Of a stretch of 64,000 bases of DNA, positions 24,838 to 34,617 are shown piece after piece; position 1 is the first letter of the stretch; each line of letters starts with the position of its first letter. The stretch lies in NCBI RefSeq assembly GCF_004152865.1, contig NZ_SEOO01000018.1, forward strand, positions 1-64,000. Direction: 5' to 3'. This DNA comes from Sphingobium cupriresistens. GTDB lineage: Bacteria; Pseudomonadota; Alphaproteobacteria; Sphingomonadales; Sphingomonadaceae. The position numbers and the translations under genes are program-made. The notes below the pieces were generated by a model that worked only from the letters and a program-made list of their open reading frames with translations, was not told where the DNA came from and ran no database searches.

Positions 24838-26319
24838 ATGAACAATATAGCTTTTGCGCGCTATCGCGCCGAATGGTTTCAGGGTGCGGATAGCGCCCGA
24901 CGCGACATATTGGCCGGCATGGTGGGCACCTTCGCCTTGATCCCGGAGGTCATCGCCTTTTCCTTCGTGGCGGGCATCGATCCGCAGGTCGGCCTGTTCG
25001 CATCCTTCATGATTGGCATCGTGATCGCCTTTGCGGGTGGGCGACCGGCGATGATTTCCGGCGCGGCAGGATCGGTGGCGCTGGTGGCCGCCGCGCTCGT
25101 CCATAGCCATGGGCTGCAATATCTGCTCGCCGCTACGCTGCTGGCGGGGGTGTTCCAGATCGTCTTTGGCCTGCTGAAGCTCGACATATTGATGCGCTTC
25201 GTTTCGCGGTCCGTCCGTACCGGCTTCGTCAACGCGCTCGCCATTCTCATCTTCTTGGCGCAGATGCCGCAGATGCTGGATGTCAGTTGGCACACCTATG
25301 CGATGATCGGCGGCGGGCTGGCGATCATCTATCTGGCGCCGCGCATCACAACGGCGATCCCTTCGCCGCTCATCTGCATCCTGATCCTGACCGCGGTCAA
25401 CATGGCCTTTCCCATGCCGATTCACACCGTGGCGGACCTGGGCCGCCTGCCGTCGTCGCTGCCGTCCTTCGCTTTCCCGGTGATTCCCCTCGCCTGGCAG
25501 ACACTGACGATCATCACGCCCTATGCGCTCGCCATGGCGGCGGTCGGTCTGCTGGAATCGATGATGACCGCCAGCGTCGTCGACGACCTGACCGAAACCA
25601 GCAGTTCGAAGGCGCGGGAATGCACGGGCCTTGGCCTCGCCAATGTCGCAGCGGGGATGTTCGGGGGCATCGCCGGGTGCGGCATGATTGGCCAGACGGT
25701 CGGCAATGTCCGCTACGGCGGGCGTGGACGCCTCTCCACGCTGGTCGCGGGCGTATTCCTGCTGCTGGTGATGGTGCCGCTGCGGCCATGGGTGGCGCAG
25801 GTGCCGGTGGCGGCGCTGGTCGCCATCATGATCATGGTGTCGATCAGCACCTTTTCCTGGGGGTCGATCCGCGACCTGGCGCGCCATCCCAAGGTTTCGG
25901 GCGTCGTCATGCTCGCCACGGTGCTGGTCACCGTCGCGACCCACGACCTGTCGATGGGTGTGGCCGTGGGCGTCCTGCTGAGCGGCGTTTTCTTCGCCTT
26001 CAAGGTGACAAGGCTGATGGATGTCACCTCGACCTACGACGCGACGACGGATACCCGAACCTACACCGTCCTTGGCCAAGTCTTCTTCGCCAGCGCGGAT
26101 ATCTTCGCCGATCGGTTCGACCTGCGCGACACGGCGAGCCGGGTGCGCATCGACTTGGCCGCCAGTCATTTATGGGACATTACGGCGGTCGGCGCGCTGG
26201 AGGAGGTCGTCACCAAAATGCGCCATCATGGCGCCACGGTCGACGTGATCGGTCTCAACCGGGCCAGCGCCATCCTGGTCGATCGGCTCGCACCGGCGGT
26301 GGGCGGCGGGAAAGACTAG
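24838..26319 (+). CDS. SulP-family anion transporter with STAS domain
   Basis: The 493-residue protein starts its membrane part at DILAGMVGTFALIPEVIAFS and has about ten hydrophobic segments, followed by a short cytoplasmic STAS domain (RVRIDLAASHLWDITAVGAL onward). SulP proteins move sulfate, bicarbonate or dicarboxylates, some with sodium. The ATG at 24838 has no clear ribosome site; a GTG at 24814 is an alternative adding eight residues. No carbonic anhydrase or sulfate gene is next to it, so the substrate is unsettled. It is convergent with the cytochrome b561 gene, 15 bases away. Confidence 0.88.
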   Translation: MNNIAFARYRAEWFQGADSARRDILAGMVGTFALIPEVIAFSFVAGIDPQVGLFASFMIGIVIAFAGGRPAMISGAAGSVALVAAALVHSHGLQYLLAATLLAGVFQIVFGLLKLDILMRFVSRSVRTGFVNALAILIFLAQMPQMLDVSWHTYAMIGGGLAIIYLAPRITTAIPSPLICILILTAVNMAFPMPIHTVADLGRLPSSLPSFAFPVIPLAWQTLTIITPYALAMAAVGLLESMMTASVVDDLTETSSSKARECTGLGLANVAAGMFGGIAGCGMIGQTVGNVRYGGRGRLSTLVAGVFLLLVMVPLRPWVAQVPVAALVAIMIMVSISTFSWGSIRDLARHPKVSGVVMLATVLVTVATHDLSMGVAVGVLLSGVFFAFKVTRLMDVTSTYDATTDTRTYTVLGQVFFASADIFADRFDLRDTASRVRIDLAASHLWDITAVGALEEVVTKMRHHGATVDVIGLNRASAILVDRLAPAVGGGKD

Positions 26320-26334
26320 TCCAGCCTCCCTGCG

Positions 26335-26847
26335 TCACAGCATCCGGCGCAGCACGTCGTCCTTCAGCACAAGATGGTGGCGCAGCGCCGCGCTGACGTG
26401 GATCGCGATCAGGGCGGCCCAGAGCCAGGGCAACAGTTCATGCGCGCCGCGCGACAGCCCGACGATCGCATTTTCCTTGCCCACGCCGAATTTCGGAACG
26501 TCGAACAGGAAGAACCAGTTGAGCGGACGGGTGCCCGCCGAAGTCATGATCCAACCCGAAAGCGGCAGGATCAGCATCAGCGCGTAGAAGAGGAAGTGCG
26601 TCGCATGGGCGGCGGCCTTTTCCCACAGTGGCATGGCGGCGGGCAGGCGCGGGGCGGGGTGGACGAGGCGCCAGACGATCCGTAGCAGCGTCAGCGCCAA
26701 TATGGTGAGGCCGATCGACTTGTGGACCGGCATCACCGCCCAGTCCTTCGGAAAGGCGTCATGGGCGAAACCCAGCGCCAGGTTGAGGAGAATCAGGACG
26801 GCGATGGCCCAGTGCAGGGCGCGGGCGACGGCGGTGTAACGGGCCAT
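26335..26847 (-). CDS. Cytochrome b561 family protein
   Basis: The 170-residue protein has four membrane segments and the histidines expected to bind two b-type hemes: ALHWAIAV (His12), PVHKSIGL, AAHATHFLFY and AIHVSAALRHH. CybB-type proteins pass electrons from quinol to superoxide or other acceptors in the inner membrane. It is transcribed downstream of acs, with a 96-base gap holding a hairpin, so read-through from acs is possible but no link in function is evident. Confidence 0.9.
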   Translation of the reverse strand: MARYTAVARALHWAIAVLILLNLALGFAHDAFPKDWAVMPVHKSIGLTILALTLLRIVWRLVHPAPRLPAAMPLWEKAAAHATHFLFYALMLILPLSGWIMTSAGTRPLNWFFLFDVPKFGVGKENAIVGLSRGAHELLPWLWAALIAIHVSAALRHHLVLKDDVLRRML

Positions 26848-26877
26848 GGGCGGCTCCTTCTTGCGAATGTCTGCCGG

Positions 26878-26911
26878 AAGCCAGGGCCATCCTGTCCGAT
26901 GGCCCTGGCTT
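26878..26911. terminator. Strong hairpin after acs
   Basis: AGCCAGGGCCATC and GATGGCCCTGGCT form a perfect 13-base stem with a 6-base loop. There is no T-run on the - strand, so it may be a transcript end stabiliser rather than a classical terminator. Confidence 0.55.
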
Positions 26912-26943
26912 CACTCTGAACGTGCCGCCGCGCGGGCGACCCG

Positions 26944-28887
26944 TCAGGACTGACGATTGGCGATCAGATTGTCCACCACCGACGGGTCGGCCAAGGTGCT
27001 GGTGTCGCCCAGCGCCTGGGCCGACACGTCGCCCTCCGCGATCTTGCGCAGGATGCGGCGCATGATCTTGCCCGACCGGGTCTTGGGCAGGCCGGGGGCG
27101 AACTGGATTGCGTCGGGCGTGGCGATCGGGCCGATTTCGGTGCGCACCCATTTGACCAGCGTCTTGCGCAGATCGTCGGTCGCTTCCTCGCCGCTGTTGA
27201 GCGTCACATAGGCGTAGATGCCTTGGCCCTTGATATCGTGGGGGAAGCCGACGACGGCGGCTTCGGCGACGCTTTCATGCAGCACCAGCGCGCTTTCGAC
27301 CTCCGCCGTGCCCATGCGGTGGCCCGACACGTTGATGACGTCGTCCACGCGGCCGGTGATCCAGTAATAGCCGTCGCCGTCGCGCCGGGCGCCGTCGCCG
27401 GTGGTATATTTGCCGGGGAAGGTGGTGAAATAGGTCTGGAAGAAGCGGTCATGATCGCCCCAGACGGTGCGCATCTGGCCCGGCCAGCTTTGCGCGATGA
27501 CGAGATTGCCCTCGGCCGCGCCGTCCAGCACATGGCCCTCCGCATCCACGATCTGCGGCGCCACGCCGGGCATGGGGAAGGTGGCGGAGCCGGGCTTGAG
27601 ATCGGTGGCGCCCGGCGTCGGGGCGATCATGGCGCCGCCCGTCTCGGTCTGCCACCAGGTGTCGATGATCGGGCAGCGGCCTTCGCCCACGACTTCATGA
27701 TACCAGCGCCAGGCTTCCGGGTTGATCGGTTCGCCCACCGTGCCGAGCAGGCGCAGCGAGGCGCGGCTGGTGGAATGGACGAAGCCGTCGCCTTCCTTCA
27801 TCAGCGCGCGCAGCGCCGTGGGGGCGGTGAAGATGGTCTGCACCTGATGCCGGTCCACCACTTCCCAGATGCGGCTGGGGGTCGGCCAGTTGGGGACGCC
27901 TTCGTACATCAGCGTCGTCGCGCCGTTCGCCAGCGGGCCATACACGATATAGCTGTGGCCGGTGACCCAGCCGATATCGGCGGCGCACCAGTAGATGTCG
28001 CCGGGGCGATAATCGAAGCAGAGTTCGTGCGTGAGGGCAGCCCAGAGCAGATAGCCCCCGGTCGTGTGCAGCACGCCCTTGGGCTTGCCGGTGGAACCGG
28101 AGGTGTAGAGGATGAACAGCGGGTCTTCCGCGTTCATCGGTTCGGGCGGGCAGTCGGGCGATGTCTTGGCGGCTTCCTCATGCAGCCACAGGTCGCGGCC
28201 GTCCTGCATCGTCACCGTTCCGCCGGTCGCCTTGACCACGATGACCTTCTTCACACTGGGGCAATGGACGAGCGCGGCGTCGACATTGACCTTGAGCGGC
28301 ACCGCCTTGCCGCCGCGGCGGCCTTCGTCGGCGGTGATGACGATATTCGAATCGCAATCCTGGATGCGACCGGCCAGCGCGTCGGGCGAGAAACCGCCGA
28401 ACACGACGCTGTGGACCGCGCCGATGCGCGCGCAGGCGAGTAGCGCGAAGGCGGCCTCCGGGATCATCGGCATATAGATGGTGATGCGGTCGCCCTTCTT
28501 CGCGCCGGCGGCCTTGAGCACATTGGCGAGGCGGCACACCTCTTCGTGCAGTTGGGCATAGCTGTAGCGGCGCGGCTGGGCATCGGGCGAATCGGGTTCC
28601 CACAGAATGGCGGTCTGGTCCGCCCGCTGCGCCAGATGGCGGTCGATGCAATTGGCGCTGACGTTCAGCACGCCGTCGGCGAACCATTTGACGCCGAAAT
28701 CGCCCTCGGCGAAGCTGCTTTCATTGCATTTGGTCGGGACTGTAATCCAGTCCAGCCGCTGTGCCCGCTCCAGCCAATAGGCGTCGCTATCCTCGATCGA
28801 GCGCGCATAATCGGCGTCGCGCGCCGCCCGGTCCATCAATGCTCCCTTCGCCCAGCTTTCAGGGACCGGGAAGAAATCATCAGACAT
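26944..28887 (-). CDS. acs: Acetyl-CoA synthetase
   Basis: Acs activates acetate to acetyl-CoA through acetyl-AMP. The 647-residue protein (E. coli 652) has the AMP-binding loop [13 protein letters not shown], the [10 protein letters not shown] motif, [17 protein letters not shown] and the acetylated-lysine motif [11 protein letters not shown], where acetylation of the lysine switches activity off. AAGGA lies six bases upstream of the ATG at 28887, and the family N-terminus begins there, so a longer frame from 28992 is not used. It is divergent from the GST gene. Confidence 0.97.
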   Translation of the reverse strand: MSDDFFPVPESWAKGALMDRAARDADYARSIEDSDAYWLERAQRLDWITVPTKCNESSFAEGDFGVKWFADGVLNVSANCIDRHLAQRADQTAILWEPDSPDAQPRRYSYAQLHEEVCRLANVLKAAGAKKGDRITIYMPMIPEAAFALLACARIGAVHSVVFGGFSPDALAGRIQDCDSNIVITADEGRRGGKAVPLKVNVDAALVHCPSVKKVIVVKATGGTVTMQDGRDLWLHEEAAKTSPDCPPEPMNAEDPLFILYTSGSTGKPKGVLHTTGGYLLWAALTHELCFDYRPGDIYWCAADIGWVTGHSYIVYGPLANGATTLMYEGVPNWPTPSRIWEVVDRHQVQTIFTAPTALRALMKEGDGFVHSTSRASLRLLGTVGEPINPEAWRWYHEVVGEGRCPIIDTWWQTETGGAMIAPTPGATDLKPGSATFPMPGVAPQIVDAEGHVLDGAAEGNLVIAQSWPGQMRTVWGDHDRFFQTYFTTFPGKYTTGDGARRDGDGYYWITGRVDDVINVSGHRMGTAEVESALVLHESVAEAAVVGFPHDIKGQGIYAYVTLNSGEEATDDLRKTLVKWVRTEIGPIATPDAIQFAPGLPKTRSGKIMRRILRKIAEGDVSAQALGDTSTLADPSVVDNLIANRQS

Positions 28888-29071
28888 TGGGCATCCTTTC
28901 CATCGCGAAACCGTTATTGCCGCCTCTTCTATCGCGCTGATAGCAGGATCGAAAGGCCGCACCATGCCGATCGCCACCATCCTTTTGGCCAATAGCGCCC
29001 TATGAATGGAATATTATGCGGCGATTTTGCTGCTTCCCCCGCGGCGCGCCCGCGCCTAACAGGGGTCGCTT

Positions 29072-29743
29072 ATGTGGCTGCTTTATCAATTCCCGCTCTG
29101 TCCCTTCTCTCGCAAGGTCCGGCTTCTCCTGGGCGAGAAGGGGATCGGCTATGATCTGGTGCGAGAATCGCCCTGGGCGATGCGCGACGAATTTCTGGAC
29201 CTGAACCCGGCCGGCACGACGCCGGTGATGGCGGACGCGGACAAGGGCGTCACCCTGATCGACAGCCAGGCGATCTGCGAATATTTCGAGGAGACGGTAG
29301 AGAAGTTCCCGCTGATTTCCGGCACCGCCGCAGGGCGGGCGGAAGTGCGGCGGCTCACCGTCTTTTTCGACCAGAATTTCTATGGAGACGTGGTCGGCCC
29401 GCTGCTGCACGAACGAATGAAGAAGCGGCTGATCGAGCGTGCGCCGCCCGACGCGCGCATCCTGCGCGAGGCGATGAAGCGCGCCAATGTCCATATGGAC
29501 TATATGGACTATCTGCTGGATCATCGCAGCTGGATGGCGGGTGGGACGCTGAGCCTGGCCGACATCGCGGCGGCGGCGCATCTGTCGGTGGCGGACTATC
29601 TGGGTGGGATCGACTGGCAGGGGCATGAGCCGGTCAGACGCTGGTATGCGGGCTTCAAGTCGCGCCCCTCCTTCCGGCCTCTATTGTCGGAACGGATGGA
29701 GGTCATCACCCCGCCGGCGCATTATGAGAAGCCGGATTTTTAG
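29072..29743 (+). CDS. Glutathione S-transferase family protein
   Basis: The 223-residue protein has a thioredoxin-like N-terminal domain (MWLLYQFPLCPFSRKVRLLL), with CPFS at the catalytic position, the LNPAGTTPVM segment with the cis-proline, and the glutathione-binding DSQAICEY. An all-helical C-terminal domain follows. A catalytic cysteine suggests lyase, deglutathionylation or isomerase-like activity instead of classical conjugation. AGGGG precedes the ATG by six bases. Substrate is unknown. Confidence 0.88.
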   Translation: MWLLYQFPLCPFSRKVRLLLGEKGIGYDLVRESPWAMRDEFLDLNPAGTTPVMADADKGVTLIDSQAICEYFEETVEKFPLISGTAAGRAEVRRLTVFFDQNFYGDVVGPLLHERMKKRLIERAPPDARILREAMKRANVHMDYMDYLLDHRSWMAGGTLSLADIAAAAHLSVADYLGGIDWQGHEPVRRWYAGFKSRPSFRPLLSERMEVITPPAHYEKPDF

Positions 29744-29748
29744 CGGTT

Positions 29749-30915
29749 TTAGTCCGTTTCGGCCGCGAGATAGACGCGGTTGCGGCCATGTTCCTTGGCC
29801 AGATAAAGGGCGCGGTCGGCGGCCTTGAGCGCGGCGCGCGGGTCTTCGTAGATCAGCACATTGGCGACGCCGGCGGAAAAGCTGACTCGCTCCATCCGTT
29901 CGCCATTGGTGCGGTTGACCAGGCTGCGCGTGGCCAAATCCTCGCGCACGCTGTCCACCGCTTCGCAGGCTTCGGCAGCGCTCTTGCCGCGGAACAGCAT
30001 CACAAATTCCTCGCCGCCATGGCGGGCGACGTGGCAATGGTCGTTCGAAGCCTTGGCCAGCAGGCCGGCGACGAATTTCAACACCCGGTCGCCCGTATCA
30101 TGGCCGTGCGTGTCGTTGACATGCTTGAAATGGTCGATGTCGCAAAAGGCGACCGAGAGCATTTCGCCATTCTGCTGCGCCAGGGCCACTTCCTCCCGCA
30201 GCACCCCTTCGAATGCGCGGCGGTTGGGGAGGCCTGTGAGATGGTCATGTTCGGCGGCGCGGCGGGCATTTTCCAGGCTGGACTTGAGCGCCTGGGTCTG
30301 GCGCTGATTATCGCGCAACTGGGTTTCGACCTGACGGGTCTTTTCGACCATTGAGCGGGTCAGGCCGACCAGGCGGGCCAATACCGGTTCATTGTCGCGG
30401 CCTTCGCCCAAATCCTTGGCTTGCTCCTGCAGCGCAGCGCCATAATCCTTCGCCGAATTGCGCGACTCATGCATCAGGCCGGTGAATTGGGTGAGGTTTT
30501 CCTCCACCTTGTCCAACATGGTCGCCAGCGATTCGGGCGTCACCTCATCGGCGCGCTGTTCGGCGGCGATCGATTCGATCCAGCCATTGGTGATCTTGCC
30601 GCGTTCCATCATCACCGCCCTGATCGCCTTTTCGACGCCAATATTGGCGCCGGTCAGATAATCCAGCGCGACGCTGAAATTGATGGGAGTCAGATCGAGA
30701 TCATGGGCGAAGAGGAAATCGCCTATATCGCCATAAAGCTGTCGGCGGCGGTTGATTTCCCGGTTGGATGCGGTGCCGCTGCGCGGCCTTAATTCCTCTT
30801 CGACGCTATCCTCCTCGGATTTGCCGGAAAACCCTCTGGCCCAGCGCGCCAGACGATCGGTCAGCCCATGTTGCGGGCTGGCGGAAGAAGATTGTGCCCC
30901 GTTCATATGCTTCAT
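29749..30915 (-). CDS. Diguanylate cyclase with GGDEF domain
   Basis: The 388-residue soluble protein has an uncharacterised helical N-terminal half (residues about 50-200, with coiled-coil-like KTRQVETQLRDNQRQTQALK) and a C-terminal GGDEF domain from about residue 220. The active site is RHGGEEF, an accepted GGEEF variant, and DHLTGLPNRRAFEG and FCDIDHFKHVND carry the other conserved residues, so it probably makes c-di-GMP. The RxxD inhibitory site normally five residues before GGEEF is missing (NDHCHVA there), which suggests no product inhibition. No membrane segment or EAL domain is seen. Confidence 0.92.
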   Translation of the reverse strand: MKHMNGAQSSSASPQHGLTDRLARWARGFSGKSEEDSVEEELRPRSGTASNREINRRRQLYGDIGDFLFAHDLDLTPINFSVALDYLTGANIGVEKAIRAVMMERGKITNGWIESIAAEQRADEVTPESLATMLDKVEENLTQFTGLMHESRNSAKDYGAALQEQAKDLGEGRDNEPVLARLVGLTRSMVEKTRQVETQLRDNQRQTQALKSSLENARRAAEHDHLTGLPNRRAFEGVLREEVALAQQNGEMLSVAFCDIDHFKHVNDTHGHDTGDRVLKFVAGLLAKASNDHCHVARHGGEEFVMLFRGKSAAEACEAVDSVREDLATRSLVNRTNGERMERVSFSAGVANVLIYEDPRAALKAADRALYLAKEHGRNRVYLAAETD

Positions 30916-30964
30916 AACGGACGGCGGGAAACAAGGTTAAGGCGGCGACAGCGAAATAATCGGG

Positions 30965-31843
30965 TCAGATGTCGGCGCTGACCAGCCAGTCGCGGAAAAT
31001 GCGCACGGCGCGGGTCTGCAGCGCGCGGGGCCGGCAGACGAAGAAATAGCGATAGGGGCTTTCGACATGGATCGGGAACAGCCGCACCAACCGCGGATCG
31101 CCCGACTGTTCATAATGGCTGGCGTGCATCACCGCGACGCCCAGCCCCTGGGCGGCGGCCTCCAGCATCAATTGCCCTGAATCATAATTGTCGATCGCCA
31201 GCGGTTGCAGGTCGGGCAGGCCCGCCGCCTCCTTCCAGGCGTCGAACGACATCGCCATGTCGCGGTGGAGCAGGATCGTCTGCTGCGCCAGTTCGGTGGG
31301 AGAGGCGAGCGCCTGTGACCCCTCCAGCAATTCGCGCCGGCCGATCAGATAGACTTCCTCATGATCCAACTCATGCGCGTAGAGCGCGGGATCGATGTCC
31401 TTCGACAGCACGATCGCCGCATCCAGCCCTTCGCCCAGCCGCGCGACCGCATGGGGCGTCGTTTCGATGTCGATATGCAGCTGTGGATGTTGCTGGCGCA
31501 GCTTGCCCAGATGGGGAAAAAGGCGCTGCGTCGCGAACAGCGGCATCACGGCCAGGCGCAGGCGCAACTGGTTGCCGCCGCTCTGAATATTTTCCAGCGC
31601 CTGCGCCAGGGAATCGAGGGCGGGCGCGATATCGTCCAGCAACCGCTGCCCTTCGGCATTGATTTCCAGCGCCTGATGCTTGCGGTCGAACAGGGGGCGG
31701 CCAATGAAGCGTTCCAGCGCCTGCACGCGGCGGCTGAGCGCCGGAGTCGAAAGGGCGAGTTCCTCCGCCGCCGCCTTGACGGAGCCCAGGCGAGCAACCT
31801 GAACAAAGGCCTCCAGGGCCGTGAGGGGCGGCAATCTGCGCAT
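30965..31843 (-). CDS. LysR-family transcriptional regulator
   Basis: The 292-residue protein has the LysR N-terminal winged helix (LTALEAFVQVARLGSVKAAA followed by LALSTPALSRRVQALE) and a periplasmic-binding-like effector domain. It is most like the GcvA-type group by its N-terminal RRLPPLTALEAF. LysR proteins often control a divergent neighbour, and here that is the long + strand region with a candidate small RNA and the CDC48-type gene. The effector is unknown. Confidence 0.88.
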   Translation of the reverse strand: MRRLPPLTALEAFVQVARLGSVKAAAEELALSTPALSRRVQALERFIGRPLFDRKHQALEINAEGQRLLDDIAPALDSLAQALENIQSGGNQLRLRLAVMPLFATQRLFPHLGKLRQQHPQLHIDIETTPHAVARLGEGLDAAIVLSKDIDPALYAHELDHEEVYLIGRRELLEGSQALASPTELAQQTILLHRDMAMSFDAWKEAAGLPDLQPLAIDNYDSGQLMLEAAAQGLGVAVMHASHYEQSGDPRLVRLFPIHVESPYRYFFVCRPRALQTRAVRIFRDWLVSADI

Positions 31844-32016
31844 ATCTCGTCAAATATCAAAGCCGGTGCGCTGCGCCGCGTCATGTCTTCTTGTCGGGCG
31901 CATCGCGAGCCGGGGTTCAAGCATCCTCTCCGCACTGAGCAGGAAAATGGGCAAAATGGCAAGATGCATTTTTTGCAACTCCGCGTTTCTTTTCGCACTT
32001 GCAATAAAATGTGTCG

Positions 32017-32094
32017 CGCCGCACATAGGAGGTGCCTTTCAGGCATCCTCTCCTAAAACTTTCAGGGCTGGCCTTTTGGGCTGGCCCTTTTTTT
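32017..32094 (+). ncRNA. Candidate small RNA with AGGAGG hairpin and terminator
   Basis: From about 32017 the sequence can form a stem in which AGGAGGTGCC (32027-32036) pairs with GGCATCCTCT through a single bulge, then a single-stranded CCTAAAACTTTC, then the terminator. No ORF follows AGGAGG, and a CCTC-rich strand opposite it resembles anti-Shine-Dalgarno loops of known alphaproteobacterial small RNAs. An imperfect -10 (TAAAAT, 32005-32010) sits just upstream. The 5' end is inferred. Confidence 0.45.
32064..32094 (+). terminator. Intrinsic terminator before the AAA ATPase gene
   Basis: AGGGCTGGCC (32064-32073) and GGCTGGCCCT (32079-32088) form a 10-pair stem including two G-T pairs, followed by seven T residues. 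No protein gene ends upstream on this strand; the transcript it ends is probably a small RNA or an attenuated leader of the ATPase gene. Confidence 0.8.
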
Positions 32095-32179
32095 CGTCGG
32101 TCGATCCGGCGGCTTGCCCCTTTTCGCGCGTCCTTGCGTTTCCTATCTCGTTACGGAACCAGAAAGACGGGGATGGCTT

Positions 32180-34474
32180 GTGGCCGATCAGGAAAGTAGC
32201 GGACGCCGGATTCAGGTCGCCAATGCACGGCCGGAGGATGCGGGGCGCGGTTTGGCGCGGTTGCCGCTGGCGGTGATGGCGGAATTGCAGCTGGCCGAAG
32301 GCGATGTCATCGAGATTGTGGGCAAGCGATCGACATCGGCGCGGGTCGTGCGGCCGTATAAGGAGGATGAGGGCTTGGATGTGCTGCGCCTGGATGGCTT
32401 GCAGCGCGCCAATGCCGGGGTCGGCTCTGGCGACTTCGTGGAGATCGGCAAGGCGGAGCCGCGGCCCGCCCAACGAGTGGTGTTCGCGCCTGCACAAAAT
32501 AATCTGCGGTTGCAGGGCAATCCCGATGCCTTGAAGCGCGTCTTTTATCAGCGGCCGCTGACCGCGGGCGACGTCGTCGCGACATCGGGACAACAGCAGG
32601 TGCCGCCCGGCGACATGCCTCCGCAGTTGCGCCAGATGCTGGCCGCGCCCGCCTATGCCTTGCAGGAAATCCGTCTGGTCGTGGTGTCGACGGTGCCCAA
32701 GGGCATCGTCCATATCGACGCGGATACCGAAGTGGAACTGCGCGCTGAATATGAGGAGCCGCGCGAATCGCGCCGGGCCGACGTGACCTATGACGATGTC
32801 GGCGGCATGGCCGATGCGATCGACCAGCTGCGCGAGATGGTCGAGCTGCCGTTGCGTTATCCCGAATTGTTCACCCGGCTGGGCGTCGATCCGCCCAAGG
32901 GGGTGCTGCTGCATGGCCCGCCGGGGACCGGCAAGACGCGGCTGGCGCGGGCGGTCGCCAATGAATCGGACGCTGAATTCTTCCTGATCAACGGGCCGGA
33001 GATCATGGGGTCGGCCTATGGCGAGTCCGAAAAGCAGTTGCGCGAGATTTTCGAGGCGGCAGCCAAGGCGTCTCCTTCGATCCTGTTTATCGACGAGATT
33101 GATTCGATCGCGCCCAAACGGGGGCAGGTGACGGGTGAGACGGAGAAGCGTCTGGTCGCCCAGTTGTTGACGCTGATGGACGGGTTGGAGCCGCGCACCA
33201 ATCTGGTCGTCATCGCCGCAACCAACCGGCCCGAGGCGATCGACGAGGCATTGCGGCGGCCCGGCCGGTTCGACCGCGAGATCATCGTCGGCGTGCCCGA
33301 CGAGCGCGGGCGGCGCGAGATATTGGGCATTCATACCCGCGGGATGCCGCTGGGTGACAAGGTCGACCTCGCCGAACTGGCGCGCATGACCTATGGATTC
33401 GTCGGCGCGGACCTCGCCGCGCTGACCCGCGAGGCGGCGATCGAGACGGTGCGCCGCTTCATGCCGCGCCTGAACCTGGAGGACGGGACGATTCCGGCCG
33501 ACGTGCTGGAGGAATTGTCCGTCACGAGGGAGGATTTCCTGTCGGCGATCAAGCGCGTCCAGCCTTCGGCGATGCGCGAAGTGATGGTGCAGGCGCCCAA
33601 TGTCAGTTGGGAGGATATTGGCGGGCTGGACGACGCGCAGATGCGGTTGAAGGAAGGGGTTGAGCTGCCGCTGAAAGACCCCGACGCCTTTCGCCGCATC
33701 GGCATCCGCCCGGCAAAGGGGTTTTTGCTTTACGGCCCGCCCGGCACCGGCAAGACCTTGCTGGCCAAGGCGGTGGCGCGTGAGGCGCAGGCCAATTTCA
33801 TCGCTACCAAGTCGAGCGACCTGCTGTCCAAATGGTATGGCGAAAGCGAACAGCAGATCGCTCGCCTGTTCGCGCGCGCGCGGCAGGTGGCGCCGACGGT
33901 CATCTTCATCGATGAACTGGACAGCCTAGTGCCTGCGCGCGGCGGGGGGCTGGGCGAACCGGCGGTGACGGAGCGGGTCGTGAACACCATCCTCGCCGAG
34001 ATGGACGGGCTGGAGGAGTTGCAGTCGGTGGTCGTCATCGGCGCGACCAACCGCCCCACCCTGATCGATCCGGCGCTGCTGCGGCCGGGGCGGTTCGACG
34101 AGCTGATCTATGTGCCGGTCCCCGACGAGGCGGGCCGCCGCCGCATATTGGGCATTCATACCGGCAAGATGCCGCTGGCCGATGATGTGGACCTCGATCA
34201 TATGGCGCGCGAGACGGAGCGTTTCACCGGCGCGGACCTAGAGGATCTGGTGCGGCGCGCGGGCCTGTTCGCGCTGCGCCAGTCGCTGTCGGTCGACAAG
34301 GTGACGCAGGCGCATTTCGACAGCGCGCTGGGCGACACTCGCGCGTCCGTCACGCCCGAAATGGAGCGCGAATATGAGCAGATCCAGTCGCAATTGAAGC
34401 AGCGGGCGATGCAGGTCGATCCGATCGGCTTCGTGTCGCCAGGCATGGTTCGATCGCGCGACGGGGCTGACTGA
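32180..34474 (+). CDS. CDC48/VAT-type double AAA ATPase
   Basis: The 764-residue protein has the p97/CDC48 plan: an N-terminal double-psi barrel domain (residues about 1-200), then two AAA modules. D1 has Walker [10 protein letters not shown] near residue 246, Walker [16 protein letters not shown] and sensor [11 protein letters not shown]2 has GPPGTGKTL near 518, [15 protein letters not shown] and GATNRP. Such unfoldases thread proteins or dismantle complexes. They are universal in archaea and eukaryotes but patchy in bacteria. The GTG at 32180 has GGGGA six bases upstream. No proteasome or Cdc48 cofactor gene is nearby. Confidence 0.92.
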   Translation: MADQESSGRRIQVANARPEDAGRGLARLPLAVMAELQLAEGDVIEIVGKRSTSARVVRPYKEDEGLDVLRLDGLQRANAGVGSGDFVEIGKAEPRPAQRVVFAPAQNNLRLQGNPDALKRVFYQRPLTAGDVVATSGQQQVPPGDMPPQLRQMLAAPAYALQEIRLVVVSTVPKGIVHIDADTEVELRAEYEEPRESRRADVTYDDVGGMADAIDQLREMVELPLRYPELFTRLGVDPPKGVLLHGPPGTGKTRLARAVANESDAEFFLINGPEIMGSAYGESEKQLREIFEAAAKASPSILFIDEIDSIAPKRGQVTGETEKRLVAQLLTLMDGLEPRTNLVVIAATNRPEAIDEALRRPGRFDREIIVGVPDERGRREILGIHTRGMPLGDKVDLAELARMTYGFVGADLAALTREAAIETVRRFMPRLNLEDGTIPADVLEELSVTREDFLSAIKRVQPSAMREVMVQAPNVSWEDIGGLDDAQMRLKEGVELPLKDPDAFRRIGIRPAKGFLLYGPPGTGKTLLAKAVAREAQANFIATKSSDLLSKWYGESEQQIARLFARARQVAPTVIFIDELDSLVPARGGGLGEPAVTERVVNTILAEMDGLEELQSVVVIGATNRPTLIDPALLRPGRFDELIYVPVPDEAGRRRILGIHTGKMPLADDVDLDHMARETERFTGADLEDLVRRAGLFALRQSLSVDKVTQAHFDSALGDTRASVTPEMEREYEQIQSQLKQRAMQVDPIGFVSPGMVRSRDGAD

Positions 34475-34499
34475 GCGAGCGGATCGACTGAACGGGCGG

Positions 34500-34526
34500 G
34501 GCGGCGGATTGAACCCATCCGCCGCC
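34500..34526. terminator. Stable GC-rich hairpin after the AAA ATPase gene
   Basis: GGCGGCGGAT (34500-34509) and ATCCGCCGCC (34517-34526) form a perfect 10-base stem with loop TGAACCC. No T-run follows, so termination is only possible. Confidence 0.4.
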
Positions 34527-34617
34527 GCCGCGTTCATGACGATAGTGTCGCAAAGCCGCTTGCCAGCAAGGCCGGGATTTGCAAGGCGGTGAGCATGATC
34601 CAGATAGGCGGGTGTTG

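Larger units (their letters stand above)
31844..32179. other. 336-base gap between lysR and the AAA ATPase gene
   Basis: No protein gene is supported. The first 130 bases hold the lysR promoter region (- strand). 32005-32010 is TAAAAT, a possible -10 element, and a structured region with an intrinsic terminator follows at 32025-32094. The GTG start of the ATPase gene at 32180 is preceded by GGGGA at 32169-32173. Confidence 0.6.
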
